Under the pieces are notes generated by a model. It had not been told where the DNA came from. It did not search any database and saw nothing but the letters and a program-made list of their open reading frames with translations. Position numbers and translations under genes: made by a program. From Citrobacter amalonaticus (GTDB lineage: Bacteria; Pseudomonadota; Gammaproteobacteria; Enterobacterales; Enterobacteriaceae), in the NCBI GenBank assembly GCA_028994555.1, contig JARDVN010000001.1, positions 3,162,001 through 3,226,000 on the forward strand: 64,000 nt of DNA, given 5' to 3'. Position 1 is the stretch's first letter, and every line of letters begins with the position of its first letter. Below, piece by piece: positions 55,731 through 64,000 of the stretch.

Positions 55731-57329
55731 CTAGCGCAAGGGTATAACGGGCGTCATGCGTCCGTCATGCCTGGGCGGCGGCGGGCAACTGCCCGCCAGC
55801 CACTGCGGAAAGTCGCGCAGCGGCATGGGTTTCGCAAATAAAAATCCCTGCAGTAAATCCACACCGTGGCGGCGCAGATACTGCGCCTGCTCTTGTGTCT
55901 CAACCCCCTCCGCAACCAGTTCGATATGCAGACGCTGTCCGAGCGCGATGATGATGTCGGTCACCGTCGAGTTGACCGCATCAGTGCCAATGGCGTTAGT
56001 AAATGACTTATCAATTTTCAGAATGTCAGGACGCAGCTTTTCCAGCCATGACAGCGAACTGTTGCCGGTACCAAAATCATCGATCGCCAGCTTGATATTT
56101 TGCTGTTGTAACTCACGCACGACACGATAATCGACCTCCCGCAACGCATCCCGCTCGGTAAGTTCAATCACCAGTTGCTGAATGGGCTGCTGACTGAACC
56201 AGTACTGGTCGAGATCTTTCAGTAACTCACCCCGCTGAAAATGGCTGGCGGCGACATTAATGCCAATATGAAACTGACTATTCATGGGGAAAAAGTGACG
56301 TTGTCGAAGGGTCTCTGCTATCACGTAGCGCGTCAGGGGTGCGATTTGATGCTGCTCCTCGGCAATCGGAATAAACACGTCCGGTGAAATCCACCCCTGA
56401 CGAGGGTTATTCCAGCGCAGCAGGATTTCCACTCCCATACATTGTTTAGTCTGTGCGTTCAGCAGCGGCTGGCAAAACAGCTCAAATTCGCGCTGTGCCA
56501 GGGCGAGATTAATCTCCCAGGAAAAACTCATTCGGTTAGCGGTGGCCAGCCACGCCAGATATCCCACCAACAGACTGAGCATCAATGCCAGCGGCAATTG
56601 CGCAGGCAGCGCTTTGAGCGCCAGTGTGTCTGCATCAGGTCCGGTAACGCTAATGGTAAAAGGATAATGTTGCGAGGCGAGCTGATAGCGTTGTTCATCG
56701 TTGAGCGCGGGCAGCGTTTCGACCACGCCTTTCCCGTAAATCAAATGTCGGTTGCCGACCGTCAGGCTGGCACCGGTAATCAGCGGCTTACGCGGTTCCA
56801 GCAGCATCCTGGTAAGCAGATCGATATTGACAACTTCCAGTATACCGTCCTTACCGTCAGGAGTGGCCGGGTACCACTGGATAAGAATCGGACTGCCTTT
56901 AATCAGCAGCGGATCGGTGGACAACAGCAGTCGCGCATTCACAGTGGGGAGCTCTGGCTGAAGCTGATGAACCGGGATATTGCGATAACCAAAAACGCTT
57001 GAACAGTAGAGTATGCCGCGCTGGATAAGGGCAATTGCGCGTACCGTTTGCAGCCTGGCGGCCTGTTTTCGCAAAGGAAGATGCGTAACCGAACAGGGAA
57101 GACCAATCAGCGGTAACAGAATATCGCGGCCATTTTGCAACGGGCGCAACGCTTCATCGAGCGTGGCAACGGCCCTGGAGGCAAAGGAAACCGTGTAATG
57201 ATGATTTAAATTGCGCTGTGAAATAAATCGGAAGCCCAGGGTAAGGATGAGCGTCATTAGCGCGCAAAGTACGCAGAGGATAAAACGTTTGCGACGATAT
57301 TTTTTAATGATCCGTTGTGCTGTCTGCAT
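55731..57329 (-). CDS. pdeD: Cyclic di-GMP phosphodiesterase PdeD (YoaD)
   Basis: An inner-membrane protein with two transmembrane segments around a periplasmic CSS-motif domain (LPCSVTHLPLRKQ) and a C-terminal EAL domain. EAL motif equivalents are GVEILLRWNN, ELTERDAL, IDDFGTGNSSLSWL and VAEGVETQEQ, so it should be catalytically active. I use ATG 57329 (MQTAQRIIKKYRR), giving 532 residues as in E. coli, instead of the longer open frame to 57431. Convergent with yoaE, only six bases apart. Confidence 0.94.
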   Translation of the reverse strand: MQTAQRIIKKYRRKRFILCVLCALMTLILTLGFRFISQRNLNHHYTVSFASRAVATLDEALRPLQNGRDILLPLIGLPCSVTHLPLRKQAARLQTVRAIALIQRGILYCSSVFGYRNIPVHQLQPELPTVNARLLLSTDPLLIKGSPILIQWYPATPDGKDGILEVVNIDLLTRMLLEPRKPLITGASLTVGNRHLIYGKGVVETLPALNDEQRYQLASQHYPFTISVTGPDADTLALKALPAQLPLALMLSLLVGYLAWLATANRMSFSWEINLALAQREFELFCQPLLNAQTKQCMGVEILLRWNNPRQGWISPDVFIPIAEEQHQIAPLTRYVIAETLRQRHFFPMNSQFHIGINVAASHFQRGELLKDLDQYWFSQQPIQQLVIELTERDALREVDYRVVRELQQQNIKLAIDDFGTGNSSLSWLEKLRPDILKIDKSFTNAIGTDAVNSTVTDIIIALGQRLHIELVAEGVETQEQAQYLRRHGVDLLQGFLFAKPMPLRDFPQWLAGSCPPPPRHDGRMTPVIPLR

Positions 57330-57424
57330 GCGGGCCGCCTGATAACCGTCAGCCACAAAAGCCAACCGTAACAGAGCAAGTGTAGTGGGGAAACGGCGAG
57401 CAGACGAGAAAGGAGGCAAAATTT

Positions 57425-57447
57425 CGCCCATCCGTTGCAGATGGGCG
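57425..57447 (-). terminator. Hairpin downstream of sdaA
   Basis: Perfect stem CGCCCATC / GATGGGCG with a 7-base loop, followed on the minus strand by AAATTTTG; it lies 34 bases after the sdaA stop. Confidence 0.6.
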
Positions 57448-57480
57448 AAGAAAAAGCATTAGTGTGGCCTGGTCACTTAT

Positions 57481-58846
57481 TTAGTCACACTGAACTTTGA
57501 TCGCCAGACCGCCGCGCGAAGTTTCGCGGTATTTGGCGTTCATATCCTTACCGGTTTCGTACATCGTTTCGATGACTTTATCCAGTGACACGCGCGGTGC
57601 GCTGGTACGACGCATCGCCATCCGCGCGGCATTGATCGCTTTTACAGAGGCAATCGCATTACGTTCAATGCACGGTACCTGCACCTGACCGGCAACCGGG
57701 TCGCAGGTCAGTCCCAGGTTATGCTCCATGCCAATTTCAGCCGCGATGCACACCTGTTCCGGGCTTGCGCCCAGCAGTTCTGCAAGACCCGCCGCCGCCA
57801 TTGAACAGGCCACGCCGACTTCGCCCTGACAGCCAACTTCCGCACCCGAAATCGAGGCATTCATCTTATATAGTGCACCGATGGCGCCCGCGGCCAGGAA
57901 GTAACGGGTATAAATATCCGGGCTAACGGATTCGATAAAGTGATCGTAGTACGCCAGTACAGCGGGCACGATACCGCACGCGCCGTTAGTGGGCGCAGTG
58001 ACCACCCGGCCACCGGCGGCGTTCTCTTCGTTGACCGCGAGGGCGAACATATTCACCCAGTCGATCACGTTCATTGGGTCGCTAGAGAGCTTATCGCTGG
58101 AAACCAGCATCCGACGCAGCGCAGAGGCGCGACGGGGGACGCGCAGCGGACCCGGTAACACGCCTTCGGTATTCATACCGCGATCGATACACGCCTGCAT
58201 GGTCTGCCAGACATGACCGAAATATTCTTCAATCTCTTTTTTTGTCGTGCAAGGCCAGTTCGTTTTGCATCGCCAGCCCGGAAAGGGACAGGCCGGTACT
58301 GTTGCAGTATTCCAGCAACTCGGTTGCGGATTTGAACGGATAAGGGACACTCACCTCATTAGCTGCATCCTGGCCGAAGTGCTCTTCATCGACGATAAAA
58401 CCACCGCCGATGGAGTAGTAGGTTTTGCTGTAAACAACGGCATCACCGTTATACGCATGGATCTGCATGCCGTTTTCGTGCAGCGGCAGGTTGCCGTTAT
58501 GAAAACGCATGCCGTCATTGTGCGGGAAATCGACCTCATGCTGACCATGTGCCAGCAGCAGGCGACCGCGCGTTTCTACGTCGCGAATGAAGCCCGGGAT
58601 ACTGTCAATATCCACGGTGGCTGGCTCATTGCCTGCCAGACCCATAATAATGGCGATATCGGTGTGGTGACCTTTACCCGTGAGCGACAGTGAACCATAC
58701 ACGTCGACGGCAACACGAGTAACGCTGTCCAGTAATCCTTTTTCGACCAGGTCATCGACGAACTGTTTACCTGCCTTCATAGGCCCTACAGTATGGGAAG
58801 ATGAGGGACCAATCCCCACCTTAAACATGTCGAATAGACTAATCAC
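57481..58846 (-). CDS. sdaA: L-serine dehydratase 1 (one homopolymer frameshift)
   Basis: SdaA is an oxygen-sensitive [4Fe-4S] enzyme that deaminates L-serine to pyruvate. It begins at GTG 58846 ([26 protein letters not shown]), with GGAG seven bases upstream. Cluster cysteines lie in [18 protein letters not shown] and QVPCIERN; the conserved C-terminal Cys (KVQCD) ends the protein. One extra base in the T run 58237-58243 breaks the frame; repaired it reads [17 protein letters not shown]. 454 residues, as in E. coli. Confidence 0.96.
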
Positions 58847-59031
58847 GATAATACTCCTGACAGGGTGACTGGAAACTTCCAGAAACGATGTAATAACTGC
58901 GCATAGTGTAAGAGGGAACGCGGGGATCGGCTTAACTATTCACATGAATTAAACTAATGAGTAACCGCGTTTTTACTAATGTTGTGACGGGAGTTTCAGG
59001 TTGTGTCTGTTGCGCGTAAAGATAAGTATAG

Positions 59032-59610
59032 TCAGGGCTTCACGCCAATTTGTAGCGCCAGTTCACGAATAATTCCAGCGGTCATGCCCCAGACAAAATA
59101 ATGCTCATACCAGGAAAGCCACACGCGATGGGAATCACCGCGACGCCAAACATCCAGCGGGTGATAGCGGCCTAAATGCAGCGCCTGCGCCAGCGGCATT
59201 TCAAAGACAGCAGACACTTCGTCTTCGCTGGCGCGGTAAGGCAGATTTGGCGGGATAATGCCAACCACAGGTGTAACCTGGAAGCCGGTCACGCTGTCAA
59301 CCGGCGGTAGTACACCGATCACCTCAACGGCCTCGGGCGGGATCGCCACCTCTTCTTCGGCTTCACGCAGCGCGGCGGCGATGAGCGAGGCGTCTGTACT
59401 GTCAACGGCGCCGCCGGGAAAGGCCACCTGTCCGGCATGCTTGCGTAAATGCACCGAACGCTGGGTCAACAGCAGTCCAGGTTGTGGTCGGCGAACCACG
59501 GGAATGAGCACGGCGGCCTGGCGCAGATTCAGCGACTCACGGTTAATCTGCGGGCGCAAAAGCTGGAAACGCGATAAAAAATCATCCAGCGTCAGACTCT
59601 TGTTTTCCAC
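59032..59610 (-). CDS. nudL: Nudix hydrolase NudL (putative CoA pyrophosphatase)
   Basis: 192 residues, intact. The Nudix box is [23 protein letters not shown] (first part) with the REAEEEV metal site, and the upstream UPF0035 signature is [22 protein letters not shown], which marks CoA-type Nudix enzymes. It follows pabB by three bases on the minus strand, so the two are co-transcribed. Confidence 0.93.
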   Translation of the reverse strand: MENKSLTLDDFLSRFQLLRPQINRESLNLRQAAVLIPVVRRPQPGLLLTQRSVHLRKHAGQVAFPGGAVDSTDASLIAAALREAEEEVAIPPEAVEVIGVLPPVDSVTGFQVTPVVGIIPPNLPYRASEDEVSAVFEMPLAQALHLGRYHPLDVWRRGDSHRVWLSWYEHYFVWGMTAGIIRELALQIGVKP

Positions 59611-59613
59611 GTC

Positions 59614-60975
59614 TCAGTTCTCCAGTTGTTGCAGGATACGATTAACTTTATCAAAGGTTTCCTGATATTCCGCCTGCTCCTCGCTATCCGCCACAATACC
59701 GCCGCCTGCGGAACAGTACAATTGACCGTCGACGGCAGTCAGAGTACGGATGGTAATGCTGGTATCCATATTGCCGCAGACGCTCAGATACCCGATGCTG
59801 CCACACCAGGCGTTGCGCCGATGGGGCTCCAGTTCATCAATAATTTCCATCGCACGCACTTTCGGCGCACCGGTAATCGATCCGCCCGGAAACGCGGCGC
59901 GAAGCAGGTCGCAGGCATGCCGTGTGGGTGGCAAGCGCGCAGTCACGGTGCTGACCAGATGATGCACCGCCGGGAAGGGTTCAACCACAAACAGCTCCGG
60001 CACTTTCACGGAACCAGGTAGCGCCACACGACCAATGTCGTTGCGCATCAGATCGACAATCATTAAATTTTCCGCCCGGTCTTTCGGCGAGTTCGCCAGT
60101 TTCTGCGCCTGTTCCCGGTCCGCCGCGTCCTGCGGGAGTCGCGGCAGGGTGCCTTTAATCGGGCGAGTCTGAATGTCGCCGTCCGCCAGCAGAATAAACC
60201 GTTCTGGCGACAGGCTCAGAATAGCGCCTTCTTCCAGGCGTAAAAAGGCGCTGAACGGGGCGCGGTTCGCCTGATTGAGCCGCTCGAAGGCCAGCCACTC
60301 ATCGCCCTGATAAGACGCCTGAAAACGCTGGGCCAGATTGACCTGGTAGCAGTCGCCACTGTGCAGATACGCCTGCACCTGGCGGAATTTCTCGCCATAT
60401 TGCCCACGCGTCATATTTGAGCGCCAGTCGGTGGTTAATCTGAACGGTACTCGCGCAGGGGATTGCTGGCTTTCCAGCCAGGCGAGTCTGGCCTGGGCAT
60501 CCGTGTGGCTGAGCAGGCTCACGGTCTGGCGCTGATGATCGACAATCAGCGCCCAGTCGTAGAGACCCACCGCCATGTCCGCCAGTGCGATATCCTGCCG
60601 GGCATGGCTCGGCAAGGATTCGAAGCGGCGTCCCAGATCGTAGCCAAATAACCCCAGCGCGCCGCCCTGGAATGGTAAATCGGCGTTCACTGGCGGCTGA
60701 AGATTCAGCGCCATCAACGCGTTTTGCACTACGGCCAGCGGATCGTCGCGAGTGGACCGGCTGCCCTGAGCATCGCAAATCTGCGTGGTTTCGCCATGCG
60801 TTTTCACGGTGCAAAGCGGATCGGCGACCACAATGTCAAAACGGCTGTACGGGTGATCCGCATGACCGGAATGCAGCAGCATCGCCCACGGCAGATGGCT
60901 TAATGATGCAAAGTAGTGTTCTGCGGCGTCGTGACGCCAGGGGAGCGTAATAATCGCGGGAGATAACGTCTTCAT
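59614..60975 (-). CDS. pabB: Aminodeoxychorismate synthase component I
   Basis: PabB makes 4-amino-4-deoxychorismate from chorismate and ammonia supplied by PabA, on the route to folate. It is intact at 453 residues. The anthranilate synthase-I fold is clear: SPERFILLADGDIQTRPIKGTLPR (PIKGT lysine typical of PabB), DRAENLMIVDLMRNDIGRV, and AAFPGGSITGAPKVRAMEIIDELE. Divergent from yoaH; nudL follows. Confidence 0.97.
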   Translation of the reverse strand: MKTLSPAIITLPWRHDAAEHYFASLSHLPWAMLLHSGHADHPYSRFDIVVADPLCTVKTHGETTQICDAQGSRSTRDDPLAVVQNALMALNLQPPVNADLPFQGGALGLFGYDLGRRFESLPSHARQDIALADMAVGLYDWALIVDHQRQTVSLLSHTDAQARLAWLESQQSPARVPFRLTTDWRSNMTRGQYGEKFRQVQAYLHSGDCYQVNLAQRFQASYQGDEWLAFERLNQANRAPFSAFLRLEEGAILSLSPERFILLADGDIQTRPIKGTLPRLPQDAADREQAQKLANSPKDRAENLMIVDLMRNDIGRVALPGSVKVPELFVVEPFPAVHHLVSTVTARLPPTRHACDLLRAAFPGGSITGAPKVRAMEIIDELEPHRRNAWCGSIGYLSVCGNMDTSITIRTLTAVDGQLYCSAGGGIVADSEEQAEYQETFDKVNRILQQLEN

Positions 60976-61048
60976 TGATCCTGACTGTACTGGCTATGTT
61001 GCGGGTAGCATGAAATAATTAGCGCAAACAATTTAGCAGGAGTTAACG

Positions 61049-61228
61049 ATGTTTGCAGGTTTACCTTCACTCAGTCACGAACAGCAGCAAAAAGCGGTCG
61101 AACGTATTCAGGAACTGATGTCTCAGGGAATGAGCAGCGGTCAGGCGATTGCGCTGGTGGCAGAAGAGTTGCGCGCCACCCATACCGGCGAGAGGATTGT
61201 GGCGCGTTTTGAAGACGAAGACGAATAG
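61049..61228 (+). CDS. yoaH: YoaH, UPF0181 small protein
   Basis: A 59-residue cytoplasmic protein of unknown function: [20 protein letters not shown], then [20 protein letters not shown] and an acidic end FEDEDE. AGGAG is six bases before ATG 61049. It sits between the divergent pabB and the convergent yoaB, as in E. coli. Confidence 0.93.
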
Positions 61229-61235
61229 CGCGGGC

Positions 61236-61580
61236 TTATACCGCCGCGATAATCTTAATTTCCACTTTGTATTTCGGGTTCATTAACCCCGCCTGAACGG
61301 TACAACGCACCGGCGCATGGCCCGCGACAACCCAGGCGTCCCAGGCTTTGTTCATCGCCGCAAAATCGCTTTTATCGGCAAGAAAAATGGTGGCATCCAG
61401 AATACGAGACTTGTTGCTGCCTTGCTGTTCCAGCGCGGCATCAATTTGCGCCAGCGTGTTGGCGGTCTGCTCGAATGCATCGGCATCAAGGTTTGCCGGC
61501 ACGCCGGTGTAGTAAAGCGTGTTGTTGTGGATCACGACGTCAGACCAGCGATCTTCAGCATCGATACGGATGATAGTCAT
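61236..61580 (-). CDS. yoaB: RidA-family protein YoaB
   Basis: An intact 114-residue YjgF/RidA-superfamily protein, likely cleaving reactive enamines/imines or related intermediates. It reads MTIIRIDAEDRWSDVVIHNN, LYYTGVPANLDADAFEQTANTLAQIDAAL, and ends VRCTVQAGLMNPKYKVEIKI. The RidA-type arginine is in APVRCTVQAGL. Divergent from yoaA. It is a second, more distant relative of the 19468 gene. Confidence 0.93.
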   Translation of the reverse strand: MTIIRIDAEDRWSDVVIHNNTLYYTGVPANLDADAFEQTANTLAQIDAALEQQGSNKSRILDATIFLADKSDFAAMNKAWDAWVVAGHAPVRCTVQAGLMNPKYKVEIKIIAAV

Positions 61581-61709
61581 AAAGCCTTCCTCTTTAACGT
61601 TTGGCGTAAAATGGCAAGACTGCCATATTGTCAGGGCGTCGTCACCTCTTCAACTGGCGTAAGCTGCTGCAGCCTGACATAATCCCTGTTCAAATCAACA
61701 GGGGGTAGT

Positions 61710-63622
61710 GTGACGGACGATTTTGCACCAGAGGGCCAACTGGCTAAAGCGATACCGGGATTTAAACCGCGCGAACCGCAGCGGCAGATGGCAGTGGCCG
61801 TCGCTCAGGCCATAAAAAAAAGAACAGCCTCTGGTGGTCGAAGCCGGAACGGGAACCGGGAAAACCTACGCCTATCTGGCACCGGCGCTACGCGCCAAAA
61901 AGAAAGTCATCATCTCGACGGGCTCTAAGGCGCTGCAGGATCAGCTTTACAGCCGCGATCTGCCGACGGTGGCGAAAGCGCTAAAGTACACCGGACGGCT
62001 GGCGCTGTTGAAAGGGCGGTCAAACTATTTATGCCTCGAGCGCCTCGAACAGCAGGCGCTGGCGGGCGGCGATCTGCCCGTTCAGACCTTAAGCGATGTT
62101 ATCCAGCTGCGTTCGTGGTCGAATCAGACCGAAGATGGCGACATCAGCACCTGTGTCAGCGTAGCGGAAGATTCCCAGGCCTGGCCGCTGGTCACCAGCA
62201 CAAACGACAACTGCCTCGGCAGTGACTGCCCGCTGTATAAAGACTGTTTTGTGGTGAAAGCGCGAAAAAAAGCCATGGATGCCGATGTCGTAGTGGTCAA
62301 CCATCATCTGTTTCTGGCGGATATGGTGGTCAAAGAGAGCGGATTCGGCGAACTGATCCCGGAGGCAGAGGTGATGATTTTCGACGAGGCTCATCAGTTG
62401 CCAGACATTGCCAGCCAGTATTTTGGTCAGTCGCTTTCCAGCCGCCAGTTGATGGATTTGGCAAAAGACATCACCATTGCCTATCGTACCGAGCTGAAAG
62501 ATACCCAACAATTGCAGAAATGCGCCGACCGTCTGGCGCAAAGCGCGCAGGATTTCCGTCTGCAACTGGGCGAGCCGGGATATCGCGGCAACCTGCGTGA
62601 ACTGCTGGCCGACCAGCGAGTGCAGCGCGCTTTTTTTACTGCTCGATGATACGCTGGAGCTGTGTTACGACGTGGCGAAACTGTCACTCGGACGTTCGGC
62701 ATTGCTCGATGCCGCCTTTGAACGTGCCACGCTCTATCGCGCCCGTCTCAAGCGGCTGAAAGAGATCAACCAGCCTGGCTACAGCTACTGGTATGAATGT
62801 ACCTCGCGTAATTTCACCCTTGCCCTGACGCCGCTGACGGTGGCGGATAAATTCAAAGAGGTGATGGAACAAAAGCCCGGAAGCTGGATTTTCACCTCCG
62901 CGACGCTGTCGGTGAATGATGATTTGCACCACTTTACGGCGCGTCTGGGGATTGAACAGGCGGAATCGATGTTGCTGCCGAGTCCGTTTGATTACACCCG
63001 TCAGGCGTTGCTCTGTGTGCCGCGAAATCTGCCACAAACCAACCAGCCGGGCGCGGCGCGACAACTGGCAGCAATGTTAAGACCGATCATCGAAGCGAAT
63101 AACGGGCGCTGCTTTATGCTTTGCACCTCGCATGCGATGATGCGCGACCTGGCGGAGCAATTTCGCGCCACCATGACGCTGCCGGTATTACTGCAGGGCG
63201 AAACCAGCAAAGGTCAGCTTTTGCAGCAGTTCGTCAGCGCGGGCAATGCACTACTGGTGGCGACCAGTAGCTTCTGGGAAGGGGTGGACGTACGCGGCGA
63301 TACGCTTTCGTTGGTGATTATCGACAAGCTGCCGTTTACCTCGCCAGACGATCCGCTACTGAAGGCGCGGATGGAAGACTGCCGTTTACGCGGCGGCGAC
63401 CCGTTTGACGAGGTGCAGTTGCCCGATGCGGTCATTACGCTTAAACAAGGTGTCGGCCGTTTGATCCGTGATGCCGATGACCGTGGCGTACTGGTGATTT
63501 GTGACAACCGCCTGGTGATGCGGCCTTACGGCGCGACGTTTCTTGCCAGCTTGCCACCTGCGCCGCGCACCCGGGATATCGCCCGTGCCGTGCGATTCCT
63601 GGCGATACCGACAGCCGAGTAA
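61710..63622 (+). CDS. yoaA: XPD/DinG-like ATP-dependent DNA helicase YoaA (two homopolymer frameshifts)
   Basis: YoaA is an SF2 iron-sulfur helicase that works with the HolC (chi) subunit at damaged replication forks. GTG 61710 follows AGGGGG. Walker A is VVEAGTGTGKTYAYL, the Fe-S cysteines lie in STCVSVAED and NCLGSDCPLYKDC, and the DEAH box is MIFDEAHQLPD; late motifs are FTSATLSV and GVGRLIRDADDRG. One extra A (61814-61821) and one extra T (62631-62637) break it; repairs give AIKKEQPLVVEAG and QRAFLLLDDTLEL. 636 residues, as in E. coli. Confidence 0.95.
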
Positions 63623-63679
63623 TTTGTGACTGAGTATGTTAAGATGCGGGCCATTTTCTTGATCTAAGCACGAAAACTC

Positions 63680-64000
63680 ATGCGAATTCTGGCTATCGAT
63701 ACCGCCACAGAAGCCTGTTCTGTGGCGCTGTGGAACGACGGTACTCTCTCAGCTCATTTTGAGCTTTGCCCACGAGAACATACTCAACGCATCCTGCCGA
63801 TGGTGCAGGATATCCTTGCCGCCAGCGGCGCCTCTCTGACGGAACTTGATGCACTGGCCTACGGTCGTGGACCGGGCAGTTTTACCGGTGTGCGTATTGG
63901 CATTGGTATTGCGCAGGGACTGGCGTTAGGCGCAGACCTGCCGATGCTGGGCGTCTCCACGCTGGCGACGATGGCGCAGGGTGCCTGGCGTAAAACCGGC
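63680..64000 (+). CDS. tsaB: tRNA threonylcarbamoyladenosine protein TsaB, N-terminal part (runs off window)
   Basis: TsaB (YeaZ) is the non-catalytic partner that binds TsaD in t6A37 synthesis on tRNAs reading ANN codons; it is essential in E. coli. From ATG 63680 it reads [20 protein letters not shown], then [17 protein letters not shown] and [20 protein letters not shown], the ASKHA-fold signatures. 107 of about 231 residues are inside the window. Confidence 0.97.
   Translation, partial: MRILAIDTATEACSVALWNDGTLSAHFELCPREHTQRILPMVQDILAASGASLTELDALAYGRGPGSFTGVRIGIGIAQGLALGADLPMLGVSTLATMAQGAWRKTG

Overview
The window comes from the chromosome of an enterobacterium, most likely Citrobacter (C. 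sedlakii / C. amalonaticus / C. farmeri group). Nearly every gene has a close E. coli or Salmonella counterpart of the same length and in a familiar local order. The genus hint is a chromosomal class A beta-lactamase of the SED/CKO/OXY/CTX-M branch with a divergent AmpR-type LysR regulator. From memory, the gene order joins blocks that lie apart in E. coli K-12: xthA-ast-spy-chb-katE-cedA, then min-dsbB-nhaB-fadR-dad-ymgE, then yebQ-kdgR-mgrB-cspC-man-sdaA-pabB-yoaA-tsaB. An accessory stretch of about 7 kb separates the first two blocks.

Layout. 1-6.9 kb: xthA (cut by the window edge) and the arginine succinyltransferase operon astCADBE behind a sigma-54 promoter. 7-11 kb: spy, ves, cho, nadE, osmE. 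11-16.4 kb: the chitobiose operon chbBCARFG. 16.4-19.2 kb: katE and cedA. 19.4-21.6 kb: a three-gene cassette of a RidA-type deaminase, a fold-type II PLP lyase and a YheO/DauR-like regulator. 21.7-24.2 kb: a tRNA-like RNA, the beta-lactamase, its regulator and a universal stress protein. 24.3-26 kb: zinT under a Zur box, and a Salmonella-type aadA. 26-42 kb: minCDE, ycgLMN, dsbB, nhaB, fadR, ycgB, dadAX, cvrA, ldcA, emtA, ycgR, ymgE. 42-64 kb: yebQ, kdgR, yobH, mgrB-yebO, yobF-cspC, a second PBP3-like transpeptidase, rlmA, mntP with its Mn riboswitch, yobD, manXYZ, yoaE, pdeD, sdaA, nudL, pabB, yoaH, yoaB, yoaA and tsaB (cut by the edge).

Many genes look broken in the raw sequence, but the breaks share one cause. 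I count 40 frameshifts in 30 genes. Each lies in a homopolymer run, and each is repaired by removing one base (two in astC). After repair, nearly every protein regains the length I recall for its E. coli homologue. I read this as systematic homopolymer over-calling, not gene decay, so these genes are annotated as full-length CDS with the frameshift noted.

The most novel signal is a pair of 141-bp elements, about 90% identical, at 29617-29757 and 50852-50992. Each lies between two direct copies of a transcription terminator hairpin, and the hairpin sequence differs between the two sites. They have matching subterminal inverted repeats, conserved internal hairpins and the same orientation relative to the terminator. 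They look like a small non-autonomous mobile element that enters rho-independent terminators and duplicates the hairpin.
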